Assembly (NCBI RefSeq): GCF_902706285.1
Contig: NZ_CACSKD010000001.1
Location: 372,001 to 436,000 of the forward strand
DNA: 64,000 nucleotides
Direction of reading: 5' to 3'
DNA from: Rhizobium sp. 18055
GTDB taxonomy: Bacteria > Pseudomonadota > Alphaproteobacteria > Rhizobiales > Rhizobiaceae
This document shows, one piece after another, positions 27,874 through 36,357 of the stretch. Each line of letters starts with the position of its first letter. The first letter of the stretch is position 1. A model generated the notes under the pieces. It saw nothing but the letters and a program-made list of their open reading frames with translations, had not been told where the DNA came from and made no database searches. Both the position numbers and the translations under genes were made by a program.

Positions 27874-27911
27874 CGTTATTCCGGTGTGACTAGGATTTGC
27901 AGGAAATAACG
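27874..27911 (-). promoter_or_regulatory. inverted repeat upstream of the precursor gene
   Basis: CGTTATT (27874-27880) and AATAACG (27905-27911) form a 7-bp inverted repeat with centres 31 bp apart, about three helical turns, in the 121-bp gap between the SARP gene and the precursor. This is a candidate operator or activator site; no experiment supports it. Confidence 0.35.
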
Positions 27912-27936
27912 GCCTTTAGGGGCCCGATGTAACACT

Positions 27937-29895
27937 TCAGGACAGGCCAGCCATCCTGAGTCCATCTATGAGCTGGCGAGTATCGTTAGGGTTGCGATCG
28001 GGCACGAAACGCCACACATCGTCGGTGCGAAAATCAGGAAAATTCTCAAGGACAACCGAGGCATAATGCGCGGCCGTCTCCGCGTCGCCGTTTTTGGCGT
28101 GCGCTGCAGCAAGCAGGCGAGACGTCGCCGGCCTGTCCTTCACGCGATCGAGCACCTCGATCGCCTTGGCGTAGTTCTCCTGAACGAAATGGATACCGCC
28201 GAGATTCCAGTAGTAGTAATCCGGCGGCAGCGGATTGAGCTTCAGTGCGGCGTGGCTCAATTCCAGCGCACGATCGCTCTGTCCGTCGTGCAGCAAAGCG
28301 TCTGCGTGATCGGCAAGGATATCGGCATCATTGGGATTGAGCATCTGCGCTTCGGCGAAAAAATCCAGGCTGTCGGCGAAACGGCGGCGATAAAGCGCAA
28401 CGAAGCCCAACTCGCGCATCGCCCGGCCGCTGTTTGGATCGCTGTCGCGCGCCTGCCATGCCGACCGATCGGCTTCTTCCAGAAGCTCGGTGTCCTTCAT
28501 GCCGCGCACCAGCCACTCCATACCGAGCACCCGGGCCATGCCCGCATGGGCGGACGAGAACCGGTCATGTCTGGATAGAGCCGACTTGAACCATTTGCGC
28601 GCCTGCCTGAGGTGCTGCAGGTCGGTCTTCGAGACCAGTCGTTTGCCCTCGAGGTAAAGCCGATAAGCCGATGGCGAGACGTCGTTCATCATATCGGTCA
28701 GTTCGCGCCGCTCGATCGTGTCGGCCAGCGTCATGACGATGCGCCGCGCCAGTTGCCCGAAGGAATGGTTGAGCTTCTGCATCGCCAGCGGCAGGTCGAT
28801 CGCCCACAACACTTCGGCTGTCGATGTCTTGGTCAGCCGGCATGTCGCGTAAATCTCATCCTCGCGGCCATGAATGGTCACATAGACGGTGTAGTCGAAG
28901 CGCAACTCCGGCGGCATCGGTTGAAGGTCGCCGGTGGCAAGGCTGCGGTTGAGAATCTCGACGCTGGTATGCGCGGCGATGACCTTGAAACCGCGTTGCT
29001 GGCTCAAACCGATCGTCACGTCTTCGAGCAGAGCCCGGCCGACGCGCTGCAGCAGCGGCTCCGACAGCATCGTTTCCGGCGGCAGGATCAAAACCCTCGG
29101 CTGGCCGAGCGTATCAGCAACAGCCGGTCTTGCGGGCGTCAGGTCGGCGACGACAGGCGCTGCCGGGGCGATGACCCCGAGTTCCTGGGCGAGAGCCTGG
29201 GTCGCGGCATCCGGCTCAGCGCCGTATTCGGCCTTAAGCTCATTGCGGCAACGGAAATAGGCCTGGCGCGCTGATGCAAGATCACCCGATGTCGCATGCG
29301 CACGCATCAGGGCCCGGCAGGCGACTTCATGCGCAGGGTCGGTTGCCGCAAGCAGGCCGGCCAACAAAATCGTGTCGGCGAGTGTCAGCTTATCGGGTGT
29401 CTCCAGCAGCGTGATGAGATGGGCGTCGCGGCATTCGGCTATGCGCCGACGCTCGATCGTCGCCCATTCGTCTGCCTCCATCGTTGGCGCCCGAAATCCC
29501 TCAAGCAACTCGCCCTGCAGCAGGCTCCAATCGGCACGCGCCAAAGGATGGGTGGCGTCGCGCAACAGCAAGACATCCGCAGCCCAGCTTTCGGCATTGA
29601 AGGAGATGTGCGTGTTGGTGGCATTGATGAGACGCGGGAATTCCTCCGGCACGCTCCGATCGATGCGGGCGAGTAGCTGGCGAAGGCTGCCGGCGCGCTG
29701 CTTCGACACGTCGGATTGCCAGAGCATGCCGCGCAGCGTCTCGCGTTCCATCGAGAACTGCGGAGACGCCGCCACGAATGCCAGCAGAGGATAGGCTTTC
29801 TCCGGAAGCACGATTTCGCCGTCGTTGGCGAAAAGCGCGGGCTTTCCGAGCAAGCGAAGCAGGAGGCTGTATTTAGCCACTGACACCACGGGCAA
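27937..29895 (-). CDS. SARP/BTAD transcriptional activator with C-terminal TPR repeats
   Basis: A 652-residue regulator: N-terminal OmpR-type winged helix (LLLRLLGKPALFANDGEIVLPEKAYPLLAFVA ... LRGMLWQSDVSKQRAGSLRQLLARI), a bacterial transcriptional activation domain to about residue 245, a central region beginning RVLILPPETMLSEPLLQRVG, and several tetratricopeptide repeats from about 430 to 640. SARP-type proteins activate secondary metabolite clusters. The stop lies 121 bp before the precursor ORF on the same strand, so it is the natural pathway regulator of the YcaO-TfuA genes, though transcription could also read through. Confidence 0.85.
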   Translation of the reverse strand: MPVVSVAKYSLLLRLLGKPALFANDGEIVLPEKAYPLLAFVAASPQFSMERETLRGMLWQSDVSKQRAGSLRQLLARIDRSVPEEFPRLINATNTHISFNAESWAADVLLLRDATHPLARADWSLLQGELLEGFRAPTMEADEWATIERRRIAECRDAHLITLLETPDKLTLADTILLAGLLAATDPAHEVACRALMRAHATSGDLASARQAYFRCRNELKAEYGAEPDAATQALAQELGVIAPAAPVVADLTPARPAVADTLGQPRVLILPPETMLSEPLLQRVGRALLEDVTIGLSQQRGFKVIAAHTSVEILNRSLATGDLQPMPPELRFDYTVYVTIHGREDEIYATCRLTKTSTAEVLWAIDLPLAMQKLNHSFGQLARRIVMTLADTIERRELTDMMNDVSPSAYRLYLEGKRLVSKTDLQHLRQARKWFKSALSRHDRFSSAHAGMARVLGMEWLVRGMKDTELLEEADRSAWQARDSDPNSGRAMRELGFVALYRRRFADSLDFFAEAQMLNPNDADILADHADALLHDGQSDRALELSHAALKLNPLPPDYYYWNLGGIHFVQENYAKAIEVLDRVKDRPATSRLLAAAHAKNGDAETAAHYASVVLENFPDFRTDDVWRFVPDRNPNDTRQLIDGLRMAGLS

Positions 29896-30069
29896 CTCGC
29901 TTTTGGATGATCCGAGTGCAAGTATAGTGAAAAGCGATTGTAACGCAAAAGGATTGCGCCTGTTCGGTTGAGTTTTTCAACCGTTAGATGATGTCATCTG
30001 AAACACGGTTTAAAAAATCGGGTCTTTCAACCGGGATCGTACCGATGCGGGGCAGACCGGACATCCGCT

Positions 30070-30104
30070 CAAAGAAATGGCGCCGACCTTTCGATCAGCG
30101 CCAT
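30070..30104 (-). terminator. glnII terminator
   Basis: ATGGCGC (30077-30083) pairs with GCGCCAT (30098-30104), with further pairing inside the loop, and is followed on the minus strand by TTTCTTT. It lies 23 nt after the glnII stop. Confidence 0.65.
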
Positions 30105-30126
30105 CAATGCGATTGGCAATCTTGGC

Positions 30127-31167
30127 TTAGGCAGCAGCCGAAGCAGAGCCGGAGATCGGAACTTCAGAGATCGTCTTCAGAACCTGCGAAGCGATCTGGT
30201 AGGGGTCGCCCTGGGAGTTCGGGCGGCGATCTTCGAGATAGCCCTTGTAGTCGTTCTTGACAAACGAGTGCGGCACGCGGATCGATGCGCCACGGTCAGC
30301 AACGCCGTAGGAGAACTTGTTCCACGGTGCAGTTTCGTGCTTGCCGGTCAGGCGCTTGTCGTTGTCAGGACCGTAGACGGCGATGTGATCCATCAGGTTC
30401 TTGTCGAACTGCGCCATCAGCGCTTCGAAGTAGGCCTTGCCGCCAACTTCGCGCATGTACTTGGTCGAGAAGTTGCAATGCATGCCCGAACCGTTCCAGT
30501 CGGTGTCGCCGAGCGGCTTGCAATGATATTCGATGTCGATGCCGTACTTTTCAGTCAGGCGCTGCAGGAGGTAGCGAGCCATCCAGATTTCGTCGGCGGC
30601 GCGCTTGGAGCCCTTGCCGAAGATCTGGAATTCCCACTGGCCCTTGGCCACTTCGGCATTGATGCCTTCGTGGTTGATGCCGGCAGCCAGGCAAAGGTCG
30701 AGATGCTCTTCGACGATTTCGCGGGCAACGTCGCCAACGTTGGAATAGCCGACGCCGGTGTAGTAAGGGCCCTGCGGGGCAGGATAGCCCTGCTCAGGGA
30801 AGCCGAGCGGACGGCCGTTCTGGTAGAAGAAGTATTCCTGTTCGAAACCGAACCAGGTGCCTTCGTCGTCCAGGATGGTGGCGCGGGCGTTGGTTGCATG
30901 CGGCGTGACGCCATCCGGCATCATGACTTCGCACATGACGAGCGCGCCATTGGTACGAGCCGGATCAGGGTAAACGGCAACCGGCTTCAGAACGCAGTCC
31001 GACGAACGGCCTTCGGCCTGCATCGTCGAGCTACCATCGAAGCCCCAGAGCGGGAGCTGATCGAGCGTCGGAAATTCGTCGAATTCCTTGACCTGCGTCT
31101 TACCGCGAAGGTTTGGTACCGGAGTGTATCCATCGAGCCAAATGTACTCGAGCTTAAACTTGGTCAT
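30127..31167 (-). CDS. glnII: glutamine synthetase II (eukaryote type)
   Basis: A 346-residue GSII enzyme (usual length near 330-350), shorter than GlnA. Visible landmarks: LPLWGFDGSSTMQAEG, GFEQEYFFY, WNGSGMHCNFSTKYMREVGG (ATP/Glu site) and ASIRVPHSFVKNDYKGYLEDRRPNSQGDPY (active site). It makes glutamine from glutamate, ammonia and ATP, and is the second GS of rhizobia and agrobacteria, expressed under nitrogen limitation. ATG 31167 starts the conserved MTKFKLEYIWLDGY. A sigma-54 promoter lies 91 nt upstream, and a divergent GstI-like gene lies beyond it. Confidence 0.96.
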   Translation of the reverse strand: MTKFKLEYIWLDGYTPVPNLRGKTQVKEFDEFPTLDQLPLWGFDGSSTMQAEGRSSDCVLKPVAVYPDPARTNGALVMCEVMMPDGVTPHATNARATILDDEGTWFGFEQEYFFYQNGRPLGFPEQGYPAPQGPYYTGVGYSNVGDVAREIVEEHLDLCLAAGINHEGINAEVAKGQWEFQIFGKGSKRAADEIWMARYLLQRLTEKYGIDIEYHCKPLGDTDWNGSGMHCNFSTKYMREVGGKAYFEALMAQFDKNLMDHIAVYGPDNDKRLTGKHETAPWNKFSYGVADRGASIRVPHSFVKNDYKGYLEDRRPNSQGDPYQIASQVLKTISEVPISGSASAAA

Positions 31168-31257
31168 GTGCGAGTCTCTCAAACAAAGGTGTGAGCAAAT
31201 CCTCAAGCGAACGCTTTGGCCGAAGCCGCACCACCCGCGAAGGGATGTCTAGGAGTA

Positions 31258-31273
31258 TGCACGAAGCGTGCCA
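31258..31273 (-). promoter_or_regulatory. sigma-54 promoter of glnII
   Basis: On the minus strand TGGCACG-CTTC-GTGCA matches the -24/-12 consensus TGGCACG-N4-TTGCA with one mismatch and has the required GG/GC spacing. It lies about 91 nt ahead of glnII, in keeping with NtrC control of this gene in rhizobia. Confidence 0.75.
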
Positions 31274-31661
31274 GTTGCCGCCATCCGGCCGAACTCTTTA
31301 TCGCAAAAGCGCGACCGTCCGGAGCCACGAGACTATGCACAGACAGCAGCCGGGTGCGTGAACTCCCAGCGGACTCAACCGCTTACGCCGGTGCAAAGCC
31401 GCTTCCACGTTGAGAAACGACGCGCGGAAAAGATGAACGCGCGGGTGGATATATTTTTCTACACATTGCCAAATAGTATATTTTATAGGCATTTGCCTAT
31501 TTATTGTATTTATGCATTTTCTGATATAAAGCTAATCAAGTAGCGATTGCCCACTATTCAAACATTTGTTGCACTTTTTTCAATCAAATAGCGCAATCTC
31601 TGTGCAACCGTGCTATTGTCTTCCTTAACGCTCTAGGGCGGACTCATTTTGGAGGCATGAC
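31274..31661. other. AT-rich divergent control region between glnII and gstI
   Basis: No gene is seen. The stretch 31440-31630 is markedly AT-rich compared with the window. Arms TTGCAC (31569-31574) and GTGCAA (31602-31607) form an inverted repeat near gstI and could be NtrC half-sites, but they do not fit the standard 17-bp NtrC site. The expected content is the gstI promoter and NtrC enhancer sites. Confidence 0.45.
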
Positions 31662-31865
31662 ATGGTTACTGGTGTGCATCACGAGTCGGCAACGATCTAC
31701 GCTTTTCCGGCGAAGCGTTTTGCATCGACTGCACTTCGGCAAGCGGCGGATATGGAAGCAGCAATGGCGCCCTGCGTCTACGATAGCTGCTGGTATCACG
31801 ACGATGCGGTGAAGCAGGAAGAGGCCCCGGCAAAGCCACGGTTTACTCCGCGCGTCGTGGACTGA
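31662..31865 (+). CDS. gstI: GstI-like glutamine synthetase translational inhibitor (DUF2735)
   Basis: A 67-residue protein starting MVTGVHHESATIYAFPAKRFA, with GGAGG 6 nt before the ATG. Size and location match GstI of Rhizobium leguminosarum, divergently encoded next to glnII and reported to inhibit GlnII translation; this corresponds to the DUF2735 family. The body contains the SATIYAFP motif typical of that group. The assignment rests on position and the short motif. Confidence 0.75.
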   Translation: MVTGVHHESATIYAFPAKRFASTALRQAADMEAAMAPCVYDSCWYHDDAVKQEEAPAKPRFTPRVVD

Positions 31866-32025
31866 ACCATCGCTCCTCCGTTGCAGCGCTGCCCTGATGG
31901 ACCGCGCCTATTGCCATGTGCGTCCTCTCAATATCCATTGAGGTTCGTTTCGCCGATCAGCGGGGTTGCACATAGTGCGTCCCCGCGCCATGACAACGCT
32001 CGCGAATTAAATTGCAGGCGGACGC

Positions 32026-33234
32026 ATGTCAAAGAGAGAGATCGCCATCATCGGCGGCGGACCGGCAGGGCTGATGGCGGCCGAGATGCTGTCCTCATCA
32101 GGCCACGGCGTGACTATATACGAGGCAATGCCGACTGTCGGCCGCAAGTTTCTCCTTGCCGGAAAATCCGGCCTCAATATCACCCATTCGGAAGACTATC
32201 AGCGCTTTTCAACGCGGTTTGGGACGGCTGTCCCAAAGCTGCGTAGTGCCCTTGACGGCTTTCCGCCCGACGATGTCAGAAGATGGGCAGCCGGCCTGAA
32301 AACCGAAACATTCATCGGATCGTCAGGCCGCGTCTTCCCTGTGGCGATGAAGGCTTCACCCCTGCTGCGCGCCTGGCTCGGACGCCTAGAGGCGCAGGGC
32401 GTTAATATCCTCACACGGCACCGCTGGCAGGGCTTTTCGGATGGCGGATATGTCTTCGAGACGTCCAATGGCAGCATGACTGTCCGGCCGGACGCGGCAT
32501 TGCTGGCACTCGGTGGCCAAAGCTGGCCGCGGCTGGGATCCGATGGCCGATGGGTCGAGTGGCTGAGGGAGCAGGCGGTTGCCGTTCATGACTTCCAGCC
32601 GGCCAATTGCGGTTTCAATGTCGATTGGAGCCCATTCTTCCGCGAACGCTTTGCAGGCGCTGCCGTCAAATCGGTGGTGGCGACATCGGAGGCGGGATCA
32701 CTGCCCGGAGAATTCGTCGTCAGCCAGCATGGCATCGAGGGCAGTCTTGTCTACGCGCACGCCGCAGGACTGCGCGACCGGCTGGCCGCAGGACAGGTTG
32801 CGGCTCTGGTGGTGGATCTGATGCCTGGCCGTGCGCTGGAACGGATCGAACACGATTTGGCGCGGCAGGACCCCAAGACGAGCCTGGCGAACCGGCTGCG
32901 CAAGGGTGCAGGTATTGATGGCGTCAAGGCGAACCTCTTGCGCGAGTGTGGTACCGATGCCGACCTGCACGACCCCGTGCAGCTAGCAAAGCTCATCAAG
33001 ACATTGCCGATCCCCGTCATCGCGCCACGCCCGATCGCGGAGGCCATATCATCAGCGGGCGGCGTTGCCTGGGATGAGATCGACGAACACTATATGCTGA
33101 AACAGCTGCCCGGCCTCTTCGTCGCCGGCGAAATGATCGATTGGGAAGCGCCAACCGGCGGCTACCTGCTGACGGCCTGCTTCGCCACCGGCAGGGCCGC
33201 TGCGCAGGGCATAACGACGTGGCTGGCGCGTTGA
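32026..33234 (+). CDS. FAD-dependent oxidoreductase (HI0933/TIGR03862 flavoprotein family)
   Basis: A 402-residue flavoprotein: N-terminal dinucleotide-binding motif IAIIGGGPAGLMAAEML, family segment VGRKFLLAGKSGLNITHSE, and the C-terminal FVAGEMIDWEAPTGGYLLTACFATGRAAAQG. Members are of unknown substrate. GCATG with GGCGGACGC precedes the start. No neighbour shares its direction, so it appears monocistronic; a hairpin terminator follows. Confidence 0.88.
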   Translation: MSKREIAIIGGGPAGLMAAEMLSSSGHGVTIYEAMPTVGRKFLLAGKSGLNITHSEDYQRFSTRFGTAVPKLRSALDGFPPDDVRRWAAGLKTETFIGSSGRVFPVAMKASPLLRAWLGRLEAQGVNILTRHRWQGFSDGGYVFETSNGSMTVRPDAALLALGGQSWPRLGSDGRWVEWLREQAVAVHDFQPANCGFNVDWSPFFRERFAGAAVKSVVATSEAGSLPGEFVVSQHGIEGSLVYAHAAGLRDRLAAGQVAALVVDLMPGRALERIEHDLARQDPKTSLANRLRKGAGIDGVKANLLRECGTDADLHDPVQLAKLIKTLPIPVIAPRPIAEAISSAGGVAWDEIDEHYMLKQLPGLFVAGEMIDWEAPTGGYLLTACFATGRAAAQGITTWLAR

Positions 33235-33238
33235 GCAG

Positions 33239-33271
33239 GCGATTGGTGCAGACACTGGCGGCACCAATCGC
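33239..33271. terminator. bidirectional terminator between convergent genes
   Basis: GCGATTGGTGC (33239-33249) and GCACCAATCGC (33261-33271) form a perfect 11-bp stem between the flavoprotein stop and the RND pump stop. No long T run, but position between two convergent stops supports the call. Confidence 0.6.
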
Positions 33272-33282
33272 TGCTTGGCAGA

Positions 33283-36200
33283 CTATTCGGCGACCTTGTC
33301 CCCTGCCACAGGTTCCTCGTCCGGCCGCTTGATCCTGAACCATGCGAGATAGAGAGCAGGCAGGAACAGCAGCGTCAGCACGGTCCCGACGACGATGCCA
33401 CCCATCATCGCGTACGCCATTGGCCCCCAGAAGATCTCGCGGGAAATCGGAATGAGAGCAAGGCTTGCAGCCGCAGCGGTCAGCAATATCGGCCTCATCC
33501 GGTGCTGGGTCGCCTCTCGGACCGCATCCCATGGATGATGTCCCTCATGCCGCAGTTCCTCCACCTGAACGACGAGAATGACCGAATTTCGGATCAGGAT
33601 GCCGATCAGCGCGAGAATGCCCAGGATCGCCACGAAACCCATCGGCGCGCCGCTCGACAACAGCGCGATCACCACGCCGATCAAGGCCAATGGGGCGACG
33701 GCGAACACCAGGAACAGCCGCGAAAAACTCTGCAGCTGGATCATCAGGATCGTTGCCATCGTAAACAACATCATCGGCACCACGGCTGCGATCGGCGCCT
33801 GGCTCTTGGCGCTCTGCTCGACGCTGCCGCCAACCTCCACCCGGAAGCCGGGTGGCAGCTTGGCCGCATAGGCATCCATATGCTTTGCCAACTGATCGAC
33901 CACCGTGGCAGGCTGCTTGCTGTCGATGACGGCAGCCTTCACGGTGATGGTCGGCAGGCGGTCCCTGCGCCAGATCTTCGGCGGCTCTGTTTCATACCGG
34001 AAGTTCGCAATCGCTGCCAAGGGAACCGAACTACCGTTGCTGGTGCGCAATTGCAGGTCACGCAGCGTCTCGATGGAGCGTCGCTCGGATTCCTGCGCGC
34101 GGGCCAGGACCGTGATCAGATAGATATCGTCCTTCACCTGCGTGACAGAGGCACCGCCGACAATGCCGTTCAGCGACGACGCAATGTCTTCCGAGGTGAC
34201 GCCAAGCTGGCGCGCCTTGTCCTGCAGCACATCGACCTTCACAACACGGGCCGGCTCGTTCCAGTCGTAGACGACATCGCCAAGCGACCGGTTGCGGCCC
34301 ATGACGGCGCCGAGCTCCAGCGCGCGCTGGCGCACCTGCTCGATATCGGGCCCACTCAGGCGGTAGGCGACCGGGCGACCGACAGGCGGACCGATGTCGA
34401 GCAGCTTGACGTAGGCATCGGTGCCGACAAAGGTTTTCGTCAGATATGCCTGCAGATCCGCACGCAGCTTGTCGCGAACCTCCAAACTCTTGGTGACAAT
34501 CACCACCTGGCCGAAGGACGTGGCGGGAGGCTGCACGTCGAAGGAGAGAACAAAGCGCTGGGCGCCCTGCCCGACATAGGTGGACCAGCGCTCGATATCG
34601 GGATTGCCTTGCAGCTTGTCTTTTTCGAACTTCGCCATCTGCGCATCGGTTTCGCTGATCGAGGCGTTGTCCGGCAGCGAGAAATCGACGATCAGCTCCA
34701 GACGATCGGATGAAGGGAAGAACTGCTGCTGCACGAACTGCATTCCGTAGACGGCGCCGGCAAACGCAATCACTGTCACCACGATGGTGACCCAGCGGAA
34801 GCGCATGCACAAATCCAGCAGCCTCGCGAAGGCGCGGGCAAACCAGCCTTTCTTCTCGTGATGCTGCTTCATGGTCTTCGGCAGGATCGTCACGCCGAGC
34901 AGCGGTGCAAACACCACCGCCACAATCCACGACACGGTCAGCGACACGGCAATGACCACGAAGAGCGAGAAGGTGAACTCACCGGCCGCGCTGTTGTTGA
35001 GGCCGACAGGCATGAAGCTGGCCACGGTGACCATTGTGCCCGTCAGCATCGGGAAGGCGGTGTGCGAATAGACGTAGGTCGCAGCCTTGGTGATCGGATC
35101 ACCGGCCTCGAGCCGTGCCACCATCATCTCGACGGCAATCATGGCATCATCGACGAGCAGGCCGAGCGCGATGATCAACGCGCCGAGCGAAATACGCTGC
35201 AGCGAGATACCGTCATACTCCATGAAGACGAAAGTGATCGCCAGCGTCAGCGGGATCGAGAATGCCACGACGAGCCCGGCCCGCATGCCGAGACTGACGA
35301 AGCTCACCAGAAGCACAATGACGATCGCCTCGGCCAATGCTCGCGTGAAGCCAGATACAGCCTCGTCGACGATGCGCGGCTGATCCGAAACCAGATGCGG
35401 CTCGACGCCAACCGGCAGCGTCGCCTGCACCTTGCGCAATTCGACCTGCAGCGCATCGCCGAACTCGAGAAGATTGGCACCCTGCTTCATGCCGATGGCA
35501 AGCGCGATCGCCGGCACGCCGTTGAACCGGAAAAGCGACGTCGGCGGATCGGTGTAGCCGCGGGTGATGGTGGCGATATCGCTCAGCCGGAAGAAACGAT
35601 TGTTGACCTGCAGATTGACGCTGCGCAGGCTGTCTTCCGAGGTGAACTGGCCGCTGACCCGCAGGCTGACACGCTCGCCCTGCGCCTGTAGCACGCCAGA
35701 GGGGGTAATGGCGTTCTGCGATTGCAGCGTGCTCAGGACATCGGCCTGGCTGATACCGAGCGCAGCGAGTTGGCGGGTCGAAAATTCGAGGAAGATCACC
35801 TCGTCCTGCGCCCCGACGAGATCGACCTTGCCGACATTGGGAACCGTCAGGATGTTGCGCCGAACGTCCTCGACGTAGTCGCGCAGCTGACGCTGGGAAA
35901 AGCCGTCGGACGTGAAGGCGTAGATGTTTCCGAATACGTCACCGAAGCGGTCGTTGAAGGTGGGCGTAGCGACCCCTGAGGGGAACTGCGCCTCGATATC
36001 GCCGATCATGTTTCTGACATTGACCCAGATACCCGGCACGTCGCGCGCCTTGGTGGAATCCTTCAGGTAAACGAAGACAATGGTCTGGCCGGCTGTCGTC
36101 AGCGAGTTCGTATAGTCGAGAGAATCCAGCTCCTCGAGCTTTCGCTCGATGCGCTCGGTGACCTGGCGCGTGGTCTCCTCTGCCGAGGCACCCGGCCACT

Positions 36201-36357
36201 GGGCCGAGATCGTCATCGTCTTGATGGTGAAGTTCGGATCTTCCTCACGCCCGAGGTTCATGTAGGAGAATATCCCGAGCAACGCGAAGACGATCATGAA
36301 GTACCAGATCATCGACCGGTGTTCGAGCGCCCAGTCGGAGAGGTTGAACTTGTTCAT
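33283..36357 (-). CDS. RND-family efflux transporter, inner membrane pump
   Basis: A 1024-residue AcrB-like pump of the HAE group: N-terminal transmembrane helix, two large periplasmic loops, and the repeated 12-helix core (helix block VVAFSIPLTLAITFVF then GLLVDDAMIAVEMMVARLEAG with the proton-relay Asp pair; C-terminal RNSVILVVQVEELRHEG and RPILLTAAAASLALIPIS). It exports drugs or other small molecules by proton antiport. It is third in an operon after two adaptor genes, and its start overlaps the second adaptor's stop by 4 nt. No outer membrane channel gene is adjacent. Confidence 0.93.
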   Translation of the reverse strand: MNKFNLSDWALEHRSMIWYFMIVFALLGIFSYMNLGREEDPNFTIKTMTISAQWPGASAEETTRQVTERIERKLEELDSLDYTNSLTTAGQTIVFVYLKDSTKARDVPGIWVNVRNMIGDIEAQFPSGVATPTFNDRFGDVFGNIYAFTSDGFSQRQLRDYVEDVRRNILTVPNVGKVDLVGAQDEVIFLEFSTRQLAALGISQADVLSTLQSQNAITPSGVLQAQGERVSLRVSGQFTSEDSLRSVNLQVNNRFFRLSDIATITRGYTDPPTSLFRFNGVPAIALAIGMKQGANLLEFGDALQVELRKVQATLPVGVEPHLVSDQPRIVDEAVSGFTRALAEAIVIVLLVSFVSLGMRAGLVVAFSIPLTLAITFVFMEYDGISLQRISLGALIIALGLLVDDAMIAVEMMVARLEAGDPITKAATYVYSHTAFPMLTGTMVTVASFMPVGLNNSAAGEFTFSLFVVIAVSLTVSWIVAVVFAPLLGVTILPKTMKQHHEKKGWFARAFARLLDLCMRFRWVTIVVTVIAFAGAVYGMQFVQQQFFPSSDRLELIVDFSLPDNASISETDAQMAKFEKDKLQGNPDIERWSTYVGQGAQRFVLSFDVQPPATSFGQVVIVTKSLEVRDKLRADLQAYLTKTFVGTDAYVKLLDIGPPVGRPVAYRLSGPDIEQVRQRALELGAVMGRNRSLGDVVYDWNEPARVVKVDVLQDKARQLGVTSEDIASSLNGIVGGASVTQVKDDIYLITVLARAQESERRSIETLRDLQLRTSNGSSVPLAAIANFRYETEPPKIWRRDRLPTITVKAAVIDSKQPATVVDQLAKHMDAYAAKLPPGFRVEVGGSVEQSAKSQAPIAAVVPMMLFTMATILMIQLQSFSRLFLVFAVAPLALIGVVIALLSSGAPMGFVAILGILALIGILIRNSVILVVQVEELRHEGHHPWDAVREATQHRMRPILLTAAAASLALIPISREIFWGPMAYAMMGGIVVGTVLTLLFLPALYLAWFRIKRPDEEPVAGDKVAE

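Noticed and set aside
33502..35691. Long plus-strand frames (33502-34713 and 34858-35691) opposite the RND pump
   Set aside because: Low-complexity His/Arg/Asp-rich products antisense to a certain RND transporter; shadow frames.
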